Source: Nostoc punctiforme NIES-2108 (GTDB lineage Bacteria; Cyanobacteriota; Cyanobacteriia; Cyanobacteriales; Nostocaceae). Taken from it: a stretch of DNA of 64,000 nt. Below, piece after piece: positions 9,479 to 18,339 of the stretch. How positions within the stretch are numbered: position 1 is the stretch's first letter; every line of letters begins with the position of its first letter. The notes below the pieces were generated by a model. It searched no databases. It saw nothing but the letters and a program-made list of their open reading frames with translations, and was not told where the DNA came from. Location of the stretch: assembly GCA_003326195.1 (NCBI GenBank), contig LXQE01000029.1, forward strand, positions 398,639 through 462,638, read 5' to 3'. Made by a program: the position numbers and the translations under genes.

Positions 9479-10356
9479 TAGTAAGTTTCTCCTGACTTAG
9501 AGGGTAAAAAATAACCTCGTCACTTTCCTATCAGAAAACAGTGTTGCTGATTAAGAGTATGAATTTGGTTTCCCCCAAAGGTGTAAAGGAAACAGTTTCA
9601 AAGATTGAATTTTTAAATTTCACACTGTCATTCAGCAACGCCGAGAAAACAAGGCAAAGAAATAACGAGTGGGAAAAGATAACTGAATCACAACTGATTG
9701 GAACAGGTCTTTGCTGTTAAGTTTGAAGATTTGACAAGCACTAGATGTATTGATGATGTTGGCATCAAAATAATGCCCAGAGTGATGTGATATCCTTATG
9801 TTTTTACTGGTTGCAGTAGTAGGCTGCTATGGAACAAGCAAATTTCCTCCTACAGAAGCGCATAGCTTCTTGAAGTTTTGATTCTATTCATAATCACACA
9901 AACTATGGTATTACTTTCAAACCTACTTTTTTCTATCTATAAGAAAGAGTAATTAGCCCTTTTTTATTCCTCTCGCTAAAGCAAAATCTGAAACCTTTGT
10001 TCAGATAGGATTAGTTTTGGTTTGTGAGATTTATTTGGTGATTTATCTAGTTATGTATAAGGAAGTGATTGTCCATAATTTAAAAGCTTTGTTAAGCAGT
10101 GCGTAGGCGTAGCCCGTCGTAGACATCGCTACATCCCTTGCGTTACAATGTGCCTTCTCAAATTCTCTGATATCTTTTTCATTAGGTGGCATCATCGCAA
10201 CTGTTGCGATTGTATTACCTGATTTTATGATATATACGCGGCGCAATTTAATAACTATAAACTATCAGAAAGGCAAGCTAAACTTATCTTTATTTGCGAC
10301 TATTCAATTATTAAAATTATGCATTTTGCCTTATTTTCAAGGCAGATAATATTAAA
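9479..10356. other. Duplicated upstream region with ilvD 5' remnant
   Basis: 878 bp with no intact gene. 9490-10090 parallels 7560-8170. 10130-10250 is a decayed copy of the ilvD start region, in which the reverse strand reads ATATCAGAGAATTTGAGAAG where ilvD has ATGTCGGAGAATTTGAGAAG. Confidence 0.6.
10099..10130. repeat. Short interspersed repeat (GTAGGCGTAGCCCGTCGTAG family)
   Basis: Second copy of the repeat at 8357-8388. It again lies directly beside the ilvD remnant, so it marks the unit boundary or was duplicated with it. Confidence 0.6.
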
Positions 10357-10693
10357 TTAAAGGATAATGTCGCTTTCCACTAGTTGTGGCGCTCTTGTAA
10401 GCCGAATTTCAAACTCAGCCGACAGATCCCCATCAGTACTACCTTGGAGAATACCTCCTGAATAACGGATTTGACCGATTGCAAAGAATGCACGGCTCCC
10501 GATGAAAGTGAAAGCTTGGTTGCCCTCTGTAGTGGAGTTGGTATCGATAGTAGATAGATCGATTTGATCCCCTGCAAGGACACCATTTCCACGCATCGCA
10601 TCCTGTAACAAACTAGGTTGACTCTCTGAAACAAAGTTGAAATCGAAAACATCGTTACCCGATCCTCCAGTGAGAACATCAGTTCCACCAACA
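10357..10693 (-). pseudogene. RTX-type calcium-binding protein, copy 3, 5'-truncated
   Basis: The reverse strand encodes one intact repeat (GGTDVLTGGSGNDVFDFNF) and the complete C-terminal domain (GDQIDLSTIDTNS, FIGSRAFFAIGQIRYSGG, ending ESDIIL). There is no N-terminus and no repeat array. Upstream of Gly-Gly the frame runs into unrelated sequence (FVYLLILTRV) next to a palindromic repeat at 10733-10850. The conserved SRD(L/V)I(A/T)DF motif is also degraded to LLQDAMRGNG. No good start codon exists. This is most simply a dead third copy of the RTX gene, truncated by deletion or repeat insertion. Confidence 0.8.
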
Positions 10694-10732
10694 CGAGTGA
10701 GGATAAGTAGATAAACAAAATTAATTACACAA

Positions 10733-10850
10733 TGTCATTGCGAATGCAGCGTACCCCTACGGGGAAGCAAGCTACGCGGTAGCGTCTCCAAGAGCAGTGA
10801 AGCGAAGCAATTCGCTTGCGGCTTGCACCCCTACCGCGTGGTCTATTTAC
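10733..10850. repeat. TGTCATTGCGAATG palindromic repeat element
   Basis: Begins TGTCATTGCGAATGCAGCG and contains internal inverted stretches (GCGAAGCAATTCGCTTGC). It is related to the element at 39271-39380. It lies exactly where the third RTX copy loses its 5' end. Confidence 0.6.
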
Positions 10851-10895
10851 CTGAAAATAGCTGTAATATCACGGTACTTTTTTTATAAATCAAAA

Positions 10896-10932
10896 AAAGT
10901 GGCATTCATTTATAAAGACTGAATGCCACTTT
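10896..10932 (-). terminator. Rho-independent terminator of the 1040-residue protein gene
   Basis: A perfect 13-bp stem, AAAGTGGCATTCA / TGAATGCCACTTT, with an 11-base loop. On the minus strand it is followed by TTTTTTT. It lies 34 bases past the stop of the gene at 10966-14088. Confidence 0.85.
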
Positions 10933-10965
10933 ATATTTCTCAAAATTTCTGATGACAGAGATATT

Positions 10966-13900
10966 TTACCCTGGTAGAGTTATCCCAGTCACAGCGATCG
11001 CACCTGCGATCGCACTGGCGCAAAGGGAAGTAATCGCTGTGCCAAATATCCACCACGCAGCATTGGCAACGGTTTTCTTGGTTTCTTCGGCTTGCTTTTT
11101 AGCTTGCTCTTGAATCGCTTTCAGGCGTTTTTGAGTTTCTTTCTGAATGCGTTCGGCTCGTTGCAATACGCCATCCCGCGCCGCTTCGATTTGGTTAATA
11201 ATGCGGTTAGCGTCCGCCTCGGAAATATCTTCACGAGAACTCAATACAGCTACTAAGGTGTCACGATCGAATTCACTGAGGCGATCGCGCAATGCTTCAA
11301 ATCCGGCTTGGGGATCGTCAAACACTTTTGCAAAGTCTTGCTTAATCCCTTCATAGTTGAGTTCGGAACGATTCAGGGAGTTGAGATAGTTGCGAACCTT
11401 GGCAAAAACTCCATCTAGCACTGATTGCACTCTCTGCTGAATCTGCTGGAATTGTTCGACAATGGAGCTACGAACAGAATCAATTTGATCCACAATTCGG
11501 TTAGCTTCTTCTTCTGAGATATCCTCACGTTGAGATAGTAGCGCCACAATTGTCGAACGGTCAAATTTCGAGGCGCGATCGCTTAAATTGCCAATTCCAG
11601 CGCGGGGAGAAGACAGCAACAATTGTAAATCGCGTTTGATTCCTTCAGGGTTGAGTTCTTCTTTGTTGGTATTACGCAGATATTCTTCGAGATTACCTTC
11701 AAAATCTAAAACTTGTTGAGTGGTGCGCTTCGCTAAACGTCGTGGCGCTCTCAGGATATCACCAATGGCATCTTGAGCGCGATCAATGATCTGATTAACT
11801 TGCTCTTGGCTCAAGTCGCCGCGTTGACTCACGAGTTTAACTAAGGTTTCTCGATCGACATTAGATAAGCGATCGCGCAGTGCTAAGGCTCCAGCTTGAG
11901 GATCGTCGAGTAATTTTTCCAAATCGGCTCTGATACCTTCTGGATTAAGTTCTTCCAAGTTGGTATTGCGGAGATATTCAGCGATCGCTTTTGTAGTCTT
12001 TTCGTACTGTTCTTTCGCCTGTTGCGGTACTTGCAAAATACTATCTCGGACTGCTTCAAGTTGATCGAGAGTTTCGTTTACCTGTTCCTCACTCAAATCT
12101 TGACGCTGACTGAGCAATTGTACCAAGGTATCGCGGTCAAATTGCGATAGGCGCGATTGTAAAAGGCTAATTCCGGCTTGCGGATCGTCTAGTAAAACTC
12201 TAAACTCACGTTTGATCGCTTCGGGATTGAGTTCGTCTTTATTAGTATTCCGCAGATATTCTTCAACTCTTTGGCGCAGTTCATCGGCTTTCGCTTTTGC
12301 TTGCTCTTGCAATTCCCTAGCACGATTCAAGAGATTGTCGCGGTTGCGTTCGAGTTGACTAACAATATTATTAGCTTCCTCTTCGCTGATATCTTGACGC
12401 TGTTGCAGCAATTGTACAAAAGTATCGCGGTCAAATTGCCCGAAGCGGTTACTTAAATCTTCAAAACCAGCTTGTGGATCGTCCAGCAACTTGCCAAAGT
12501 CTCGTTCAATACCTTCAGGATTGAGTTCGTCTTTACCCGTCGAACGCAGATAATCTTCAATGCGGCTGCGGAAATCTTGCCCTTTTTCTCGTACTTGGGA
12601 CTGTTTGACAGTTTCTAAAACTTCCAGGCGATCGCTTTCCATTTGTTCGGAAATCTCTTTTACCCTGGCTTCACTAAGATCGTCCCGCTGCTTCAGCAAA
12701 TTAGTGAAAAATTCTTGATTGATTTCTTCCAACTCCCGTCTCACAGTTGTCGGATCTGCATTTACGTCATAGATGACTTCTTTAAATTCATCTATTAGGG
12801 TAATTCGGTTAAAGTGCCAAGGGAACGAATGCAATATATAGTCTTCTACATCTGCTTTAATCGCGTTTTCCAGTGATATGGTTAATTTTGCAGATACTTG
12901 CTCAGTTGCCTGTTCTCTAAACTTTTGAAATTGTTCTGTGACTTGCTCGACATCGACATCTTGAACTTTTTCTTTCAGTTTTTGCAACTGAGTTGTAATT
13001 TTGTTCACATCGATATTAGAAAGGTTTACCCGTTCCAGAACTGCTGGCGCAGCTGCACTTAAGCCATACCTAATAGCTTGTTTGATTACACCATTGCCAT
13101 TACCGCCTCCGATTGTAACTAGTTCTTGAAGCCGTTCACCTAATTTCTCAGAATTAAGTTCTTCAGGAGTAGCGGACTTGAGTAAATTAATTACTTGTTC
13201 TGTGGGATTTTTGCGATTTAAAGCTTCTTGCCATGCACCTTCAAATTGGTCAGTAATGTTATTGATATCTTCTTTAGATAAATCGCCACGGCTGCTGATT
13301 AAATCAACAAAGGTTTGGCGATTAACGTTTTGCAATAGGTCGCTATTAGCAACGGATTGCAAATCTGTATCTTTAAGAAGCTGGTCAAATTGACTCCGAA
13401 TTTCTTTGATATCCAGCTTTGGCAATTGCAGAGAACCTAAAGAACTTTGGAGCGTATTTCTAATCCCTTCCGAATCAAAACCTGAAGTTAATTCTCGCCG
13501 GACTGCGGCTGTAATATCTTCAGCCGTAGAAACTAACTGTCTTTTCGCAGTATTCGTGCCGATGCCAGCAGTTGCCGTGCCCATTAGAGTTTGAAAACCA
13601 GAAGTGACAGTATTAGATATAGAACCAATTAAAGAGCCTACCGCTGATGAACCCAACCAAATTACTAGTGAAAAATAGGTAGACCAAATGACTACACCAA
13701 TAATTGCTCCTAAAAATGCGCTTTCGATTAGGCTAAGTTTTACTGCTAAAAAACAAGCAATAAATAATGCAATGCTAACGGTTATTAACGCCCAAGCACC
13801 AACCTTAGCTTGACCTTTACGAATTGTCTTACCCAAACCTTCAGACTCGTCATCAGAATCTAAGTCAATTTCCCAAGATGAAATTCCGACAGCAACTGAA

Positions 13901-14088
13901 AGGTTTGTCAATAACAATTGAAACGCAAAGGCCATCAAAACCCCAGCTAGCAGTGCTACCAACAATTTAGGCCCAGAAAAAACAACTGATGCTTCTTCTG
14001 GAGTTAGTACTTCCTGAGCTAAAGTTATCGGCGCTAACCCAAAAGGTAGCCGATTCCATCCCAAAATAGTTAAAACATCTTGAAACAT
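10966..14088 (-). CDS. Large membrane-anchored helical repeat protein, function unknown
   Basis: A 1040-residue protein not recognised as a named family. Residues 1-170 hold about four hydrophobic segments (PKLLVALLAGVLMAFAFQLL, WALITVSIALFIACFLAV, AFLGAIIGVVIWSTYFSLVI, WLGSSAVGSLIGS). The long middle is charged and helical, with at least five clear copies, plus degenerate ones, of a roughly 100-residue repeat. Each repeat reads yLRNTNKdELNPEGIkrD, LLdDPQAG, RLSqFDRDTLVqLLSQR and DISEEEANrIvdQ in order, then a coiled-coil spacer. The last 30 residues form another hydrophobic segment (WWIFGTAITSLCASAIAGAI). It probably sits in the plasma or thylakoid membrane with a large extramembrane helical domain. 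It is divergent from the stress-protein block at 14639-17986 and has its own strong terminator. Role is unknown. Confidence 0.85.
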   Translation of the reverse strand: MFQDVLTILGWNRLPFGLAPITLAQEVLTPEEASVVFSGPKLLVALLAGVLMAFAFQLLLTNLSVAVGISSWEIDLDSDDESEGLGKTIRKGQAKVGAWALITVSIALFIACFLAVKLSLIESAFLGAIIGVVIWSTYFSLVIWLGSSAVGSLIGSISNTVTSGFQTLMGTATAGIGTNTAKRQLVSTAEDITAAVRRELTSGFDSEGIRNTLQSSLGSLQLPKLDIKEIRSQFDQLLKDTDLQSVANSDLLQNVNRQTFVDLISSRGDLSKEDINNITDQFEGAWQEALNRKNPTEQVINLLKSATPEELNSEKLGERLQELVTIGGGNGNGVIKQAIRYGLSAAAPAVLERVNLSNIDVNKITTQLQKLKEKVQDVDVEQVTEQFQKFREQATEQVSAKLTISLENAIKADVEDYILHSFPWHFNRITLIDEFKEVIYDVNADPTTVRRELEEINQEFFTNLLKQRDDLSEARVKEISEQMESDRLEVLETVKQSQVREKGQDFRSRIEDYLRSTGKDELNPEGIERDFGKLLDDPQAGFEDLSNRFGQFDRDTFVQLLQQRQDISEEEANNIVSQLERNRDNLLNRARELQEQAKAKADELRQRVEEYLRNTNKDELNPEAIKREFRVLLDDPQAGISLLQSRLSQFDRDTLVQLLSQRQDLSEEQVNETLDQLEAVRDSILQVPQQAKEQYEKTTKAIAEYLRNTNLEELNPEGIRADLEKLLDDPQAGALALRDRLSNVDRETLVKLVSQRGDLSQEQVNQIIDRAQDAIGDILRAPRRLAKRTTQQVLDFEGNLEEYLRNTNKEELNPEGIKRDLQLLLSSPRAGIGNLSDRASKFDRSTIVALLSQREDISEEEANRIVDQIDSVRSSIVEQFQQIQQRVQSVLDGVFAKVRNYLNSLNRSELNYEGIKQDFAKVFDDPQAGFEALRDRLSEFDRDTLVAVLSSREDISEADANRIINQIEAARDGVLQRAERIQKETQKRLKAIQEQAKKQAEETKKTVANAAWWIFGTAITSLCASAIAGAIAVTGITLPG

Positions 14089-14638
14089 AAGATTTTCTCG
14101 CTTTTACTCAATTCAATACCCATTTATAAAAAAATGGCTTATTTCTCAGCTTAATTATCATCTATATAAGCTGTCACTTTCTTAGGTAATAGGTTGATTT
14201 GCCAAAAGTCGTATTTAAAAAAATCAATATTTTTCTTATTTTTTCTAAATAGAAAAATATATATTTTATGATTTAGTGAAATTTTCTCAATAAAAGTTTA
14301 TTCAAAAAAAAAGAAATTTCATAAAATTGTATCTACTGATATAGTAGGTTAACAAAGGGTAGGTTACAGTATCAAGCGGTAGAAAACAATATTTTTCGCT
14401 ATTAACTATTGTTGAGATAATTCAAAAATAGAATAATTAATATATAAATTTTATTTTTATAAAATTTATTTTTTGTTGAGATTTTGTTACTAACTTTAGA
14501 TAAAACCACCTATGTCTAATGATAGAGGTAAAAATTCTTCCAAGCGATTGATGAAAATAAAACAGAAAAATGTATTAATAAAGGTCATTACGAGCTATGA
14601 ATTAGTGAATAATTAATTTTTGCTGAGGAGAAAAAATA
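14089..14638. other. Very AT-rich divergent promoter region
   Basis: 550 bp between the divergent 1040-residue protein and stress-protein genes. It is strongly AT-rich, with long A/T runs around 14215-14300 and 14400-14480, and no supported gene. Promoters for both genes must lie here. A GAGGAG ribosome-binding site precedes the start at 14639. Confidence 0.55.
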
Positions 14639-15919
14639 ATGGTAGTAGGTCTACATAAACGTGCTGTAGGTGTATTTTCTCATCGTCGAGATGTTGAACA
14701 TGCCCTACATGAATTAAAAAAAGTTGGCTTTGACATGAACAGAGTTTCTGTCATTACCCAAGATGGAGACAAAGAGGATATTGCTGGTGCGGATGTGAGC
14801 GATCGCGTCGGCGATCAGTCTGACGAAGGTGCTAAAGTTGGAGCAGCTACAGGCGGTGCTTTGGGCGGATTGGCTGGTTTATTAGTCGGTCTTGGCACTT
14901 TAGCAATTCCTGGAATCGGGCCCATTATGTTGGCTGGAGCCGCAGCAACTACCCTAGCTACAACTCTTGCTGGCGCTGGTATTGGTGCAGTAGCTGGTAG
15001 TTTGCTTGGTGCATTAATTGGTTTAGGAATTCCTGAAGAACGAGCTAAAGTTTACGACGAACGTGTTAAACGAGGACACTATTTAGTTATTCTCGATGGT
15101 ACAGAGGCAGAAATACTTAGAGCAGAAGCAATTTTAAATCATCAGGGTGTGGAAGAGTTTGGCATTTACGACCACCCAGATGCGACAAATGCAACCACTG
15201 GTTATGTGACCCCAACTTCTACTGCTGGTCATAGTGGTGTTGCAAAACGTGCGATCGGGGTATTTTCTCATCGTCGAGATGCTGAAGTAGCAATTACAGA
15301 ATTGCGAGATGCAGGTTTTTCGTTGAATCAAGTCTCCATCATTGCCAAAGATACGAACGGTCAGGGGATCGGTGGTGTAGATGTAGACAAAAATGTTGGT
15401 AGTGGTAATAAAGCAGATGATGGCGCAAAAACTGGAGCAGCTACAGGTGGTCTTTTAGGCGGCTTGACTGGCTTATTAGTTGGACTTGGGAGTTTAGCAA
15501 TTCCAGGAATTGGGCCCGTGATTGCAGGTGGCGCAGTTGCAACAGCTTTGGCGACAACATTAGCTGGTGGTGCGATCGGTGCAGCAGCGGGGAGTATTGT
15601 TGGCGCACTGGTTGGCTTGGGAATTCCTGAAGACAAGGCGCGAGTATATAGCGATCGCTTCCAAAAAGGTGACTACTTAGTAATTCTTGATGGTACGGAA
15701 GCTGAAATCCACCAAGCTGAAGCAATTCTCAAACGTCGAGGTATTGAAGAATTTGCAATCTATGATGCCACTGAGATTAGTGAACATCGCCCAGGTTCCG
15801 ACCGAGTAACGCATAATGACGCAGCTGTAGTCGATCCCATTCGCCCCAATTACTCAACAGAACCTCATAGAAACGATCCTGCTGTAGTTATTGTTGATCG
15901 TCGTGATGAAGTACTTTAA
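14639..15919 (+). CDS. Duplicated general-stress-protein (YflT/17M-like) protein with glycine-zipper membrane segments
   Basis: A 426-residue protein made of two tandem copies of one module, about 1-185 and 200-385. Each copy begins KRAVGVFSHRRDVEHAL-like sequence, typical of heat-induced stress protein YflT / general stress protein 17M domains. A Gly/Ala-rich segment follows (GAATGGALGGLAGLLVGLG, then LAGAGIGAVAGSLLGALIG), typical of glycine-zipper membrane helices. Each copy ends RGHYLVILDGTEAEI and EEFGIYD. The last 40 residues are polar. The ATG follows GAGGAG. It heads a block of small envelope or stress-like genes on the same strand. A role in osmotic, desiccation or heat stress is inferred from the family only. 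Confidence 0.88.
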   Translation: MVVGLHKRAVGVFSHRRDVEHALHELKKVGFDMNRVSVITQDGDKEDIAGADVSDRVGDQSDEGAKVGAATGGALGGLAGLLVGLGTLAIPGIGPIMLAGAAATTLATTLAGAGIGAVAGSLLGALIGLGIPEERAKVYDERVKRGHYLVILDGTEAEILRAEAILNHQGVEEFGIYDHPDATNATTGYVTPTSTAGHSGVAKRAIGVFSHRRDAEVAITELRDAGFSLNQVSIIAKDTNGQGIGGVDVDKNVGSGNKADDGAKTGAATGGLLGGLTGLLVGLGSLAIPGIGPVIAGGAVATALATTLAGGAIGAAAGSIVGALVGLGIPEDKARVYSDRFQKGDYLVILDGTEAEIHQAEAILKRRGIEEFAIYDATEISEHRPGSDRVTHNDAAVVDPIRPNYSTEPHRNDPAVVIVDRRDEVL

Positions 15920-15949
15920 CCTAAAGTAGTTTTCACTTGCACAAAATTG

Positions 15950-15980
15950 CAGGAGCAATAATTTGAAAACTTTGCTCCTG
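15950..15980 (+). terminator. Stem-loop after the stress-protein gene
   Basis: 9-bp stem CAGGAGCAA / TTGCTCCTG with a 13-base loop, 30 bases past the stop at 15919, followed by an A-rich stretch rather than a T-run. It could be a terminator or an mRNA-stabilising hairpin. Confidence 0.45.
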
Positions 15981-16051
15981 ACTAAAAAACTTGCTCCTCA
16001 CTTTTGCCGTAAATATCAATAGATTTCACTTTCTGATTCAGAATTAAACCA

Positions 16052-16513
16052 ATGAAAAAGCTAACCCCCTTCGTAATTAGTTGCCTTTTAGTGTTTGGTG
16101 TTGCTGCTTGTGATAACGCTTCTAAAACAAGTGAATCTGCACCCAACAATCCTAATGAGGCTCCCCAAACACCAACTGCAAAAACAACAGAAGCTTCTCA
16201 AAAAGACGCGCAAAGTGAAGTTCGTAGAAGACAACTAAATGAAGATATTCGCGCCCGCGAACAGCGCAACAATACCACTGGTGGCGATACAAAAAGAGCT
16301 AAAGCTGACTTAGAAAGTGAAGTTCGCTCCAAATTAGAGGCTAATATCCCCAAGAGTCAACTAACAGTTAATGCCGCAGACGGTGGTATTGTTACTGTGG
16401 CTGGAACTGTCACCAATCAGCAGGAGTTGGCTAAAATTGAAAAATTAGCTAAGGAAATTAAAGGTGTCAATAGTGTAGTTGTAAAAGCAACTGTTGCCAA
16501 AGTAACTAACTAA
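16052..16513 (+). CDS. BON-domain lipoprotein
   Basis: A 153-residue protein. The signal peptide MKKLTPFVISCLLVFGVAAC has a lipobox ending at Cys20, so it should be a lipid-anchored envelope protein. A polar Asn/Thr/Lys linker (about 21-85) follows, then one BON domain (about 88-150) with the typical pattern: DLESEVRSKLEAN, LTVNAADGGIVTVAGTVTNQ, VNSVVVKATV. BON domains bind phospholipids or other envelope ligands, as in OsmY, which is osmotically induced in enterobacteria. Its position after the YflT-like stress gene fits an envelope-stress role, which is inference. Confidence 0.9.
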   Translation: MKKLTPFVISCLLVFGVAACDNASKTSESAPNNPNEAPQTPTAKTTEASQKDAQSEVRRRQLNEDIRAREQRNNTTGGDTKRAKADLESEVRSKLEANIPKSQLTVNAADGGIVTVAGTVTNQQELAKIEKLAKEIKGVNSVVVKATVAKVTN

Positions 16514-16577
16514 GGCAATTAATAAATCCAAGTGAGCAGGTAAGCATAAAGAGATTTAAATGCTTCTGCTAAATCTC

Positions 16578-16606
16578 AGTGGTCAGTAACAGTTTAACTG
16601 ACCACT
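16578..16606 (+). terminator. Stem-loop after the BON lipoprotein gene
   Basis: 10-bp perfect stem AGTGGTCAGT / ACTGACCACT with a 9-base loop, 65 bases past the stop, followed by AATAATTG. Lack of a T-run keeps confidence moderate. Confidence 0.5.
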
Positions 16607-16695
16607 AATAATTGACAACTGACGACCTTAATAACTATATTTGTTGATGCTCAGTTCAGTTATACAAAGTCTTGTAGTTACCAAACATAAAAACT

Positions 16696-17130
16696 ATGGA
16701 AACCGAACAACAGCAACGTGAATCTATCAATGCTTCCTTATCACAAGGTACGCTAGCACTTGAAGGTACTGATACCGCCAACTTACCAAAGTTACCGCCA
16801 GCACCTGAACCTGAATCTCAATGGCAGCAAATTAGCAGACAAATTTCTCAATTTTTAGAGCAACTCCCCCAATACTTAAGTGGCTTTTTTCAGGACTACA
16901 AGCAGCCTCTAATAACTGTTGCTTTAATTTTGGCGGCCATTGTTACAGTTAGAGTAGTACTGACGGTACTAGCTGCAATCAATGATATTCCATTACTATC
17001 ACCACTTTTTGAGTTAGTTGGAATTAGTTACACCAGTTGGTTTGTTTTCCGTTATTTACTGAAGGCTTCAACTCGGCAAGAATTAGCCGATGAAATTCAA
17101 TCACTGAAAAGCCAATTCGTGGGCGAGTAA
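16696..17130 (+). CDS. CAAD-domain (CURT1-like) thylakoid membrane protein
   Basis: A 144-residue protein. The N-terminal 55 residues are polar and Gln/Pro-rich. The rest is a CAAD domain: an amphipathic helix (QFLEQLPQYLSGFFQDYKQP), a first transmembrane helix (LITVALILAAIVTVRVVLTVLAAIN), a short turn (DIPLLSPLFELVGI), a second transmembrane helix (SYTSWFVFRYLLK), and a C-terminal helix (TRQELADEIQSLKSQ). CAAD domains anchor some cyanobacterial aminoacyl-tRNA synthetases in thylakoids. Stand-alone forms are homologous to plant CURT1 proteins, which bend thylakoid membranes. Membership is clear; the particular role here is inferred. Confidence 0.9.
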   Translation: METEQQQRESINASLSQGTLALEGTDTANLPKLPPAPEPESQWQQISRQISQFLEQLPQYLSGFFQDYKQPLITVALILAAIVTVRVVLTVLAAINDIPLLSPLFELVGISYTSWFVFRYLLKASTRQELADEIQSLKSQFVGE

Positions 17131-17578
17131 ATTTACTAAGCATTAAATTAGGATTTACACGGGCAAATAGAATGACTCTGTTGGCGAATTCATGTAAACC
17201 ACAATTTACGGAGTGAGGCGCTACGACATCTCAATGCTTTGAAAGTAGCGATCGCAATTCGCCAACAGTCTCATAGAATTCACAGCTACACACACTCACG
17301 TCCGCCTCTAAAGACTGGGTAAAGCCTTGTATCGTTGCGGTTTCTAGTTGCCCTTTTAATTTTAAGTTGACTTCAACCAAAACCCTTGTTCTACCAATAA
17401 ATGTAAATCAACAGTATTTAACCGGATTCCATTTTAGTCTTTTGGATACATCAAAAGATAGAGAATATAACATTATTTTAATTTTAAGTCACTTCTCAAG
17501 ATAGTAGCTCAGAGATAAAAAACAGCCTAATCTAGTTTTTGAAGTTATTTAATAGATTCTTTAACGAGGACATAAATT
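17131..17578. other. Spacer without recognised gene
   Basis: 448 bp with one HIP1-like site and no supported frame. It presumably carries the promoter for the gene at 17579, which has a GAGGAC ribosome-binding site. Confidence 0.5.
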
Positions 17579-17986
17579 ATGGCTAATGAAGCAGTTAAGA
17601 GAGATACAGATTCATCCGATCGCGCGGAAGTCGATACTTATGATCGCGGCATTATCCCTGCTGAAACCGCCGCTAGAATGGAAAGAGAAGGAGATCGTTA
17701 CAAAACCCGCCCCACAGAAGAACGGGAAGCAGATGCACCTACTGACGATCAAACCGATTCAGGAAGTGTACGCACCACTGACGGCTATACCGTAGACAAA
17801 GAAGGTTTGTTAAACAACTATGCAGTTGAACCAGAAATGTACTACGAAGAACCAGGTGATGCACGCCAGCAAGCGGCAGAAGATAAGGAAGAACGCATTG
17901 AAGAACTTGGAGAAATTAATCAGGACGAGGAAGGCAAGTTGACAGATAAGGGTGACAGCCGCGGTCGAGGCCCAGGAGTAATTTAA
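17579..17986 (+). CDS. Acidic, intrinsically disordered small protein, function unknown
   Basis: A 135-residue, very hydrophilic protein, rich in Asp, Glu, Arg and Thr, with almost no hydrophobic stretch. It is probably disordered. Recognisable pieces are AETAARMEREGDRY, TTDGYTVDKEGLLNNYAVEPEMY and a Gly/Arg tail (DSRGRGPGVI). I do not recognise a named family, although the hydrophilin-like composition resembles stress-induced proteins. It has a good ribosome-binding site (GAGGAC) and is followed by a classical terminator, so it is a real, separately transcribed gene. It ends the stress or envelope block. Confidence 0.78.
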   Translation: MANEAVKRDTDSSDRAEVDTYDRGIIPAETAARMEREGDRYKTRPTEEREADAPTDDQTDSGSVRTTDGYTVDKEGLLNNYAVEPEMYYEEPGDARQQAAEDKEERIEELGEINQDEEGKLTDKGDSRGRGPGVI

Positions 17987-18045
17987 TTAACAACTATCCT
18001 TTTTCCGGGTGCAATTACACGTAAAAAGGCTAAATAGGTAGTTTT

Positions 18046-18070
18046 TAGAGACGCAATAATTGCGTCTCTA
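18046..18070 (+). terminator. Rho-independent terminator
   Basis: Perfect 11-bp stem TAGAGACGCAA / TTGCGTCTCTA with loop TAA, followed by ATTTTTTATATT, 60 bases past the stop at 17986. Confidence 0.9.
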
Positions 18071-18339
18071 ATTTTTTATATTGTATCCGGTTAAAGACTC
18101 ACCATTAAGACCACAGAGGGGCAGAGTTTTTGGGCTTTCTGCATAGATTTGGGAATTAGACTCAATACGCTTGGGTTAAGCAAAGCGCAACTCAACAAAG
18201 CCCTAAAAGTTTTGGTTTACCCTTGGGAAAGCAAGCTACACAGTATAAGGTTTTTGGCGCTAACCTAAGCGTGTTGAATTATAACTAATTAGCTGGACAT
18301 CATATCACATATAACGTCTCTACATTTATTGTGAGTCGA

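Larger units (their letters stand above)
6300..10720. repeat. Tandem triplication: ilvD 5' end plus RTX gene unit
   Basis: Three diverged copies of one unit follow each other. Each begins with sequence from the ilvD start region (6300-6440; remnant 8395-8480; remnant 10130-10250, all with a CAACTGTTGCGATTGTAT or CAACAGTTGCGATTGTAT core). Each continues to an RTX-type gene (6879-7547; 8780-9478; broken 10357-10693). The 700-bp region upstream of RTX copies 1 and 2 also matches (for example GCTGATTAAGAGTAT and AACAGGTCTTTGCTGTTAAG-like stretches). In the third copy, ilvD codons 1 to 11 are still readable but the start ATG has become ATA. Copies 1 and 3 share the 3' flank (TTATTTTCAAGGCAG then AATATTAAATTAAAG). 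Confidence 0.85.

Noticed and set aside
9069..9500. 143-residue PAPPxRxSL repeat frame opposite the second RTX gene
   Set aside because: The same antisense artefact of a repeat-coding sequence; the minus-strand gene has the conserved domain.
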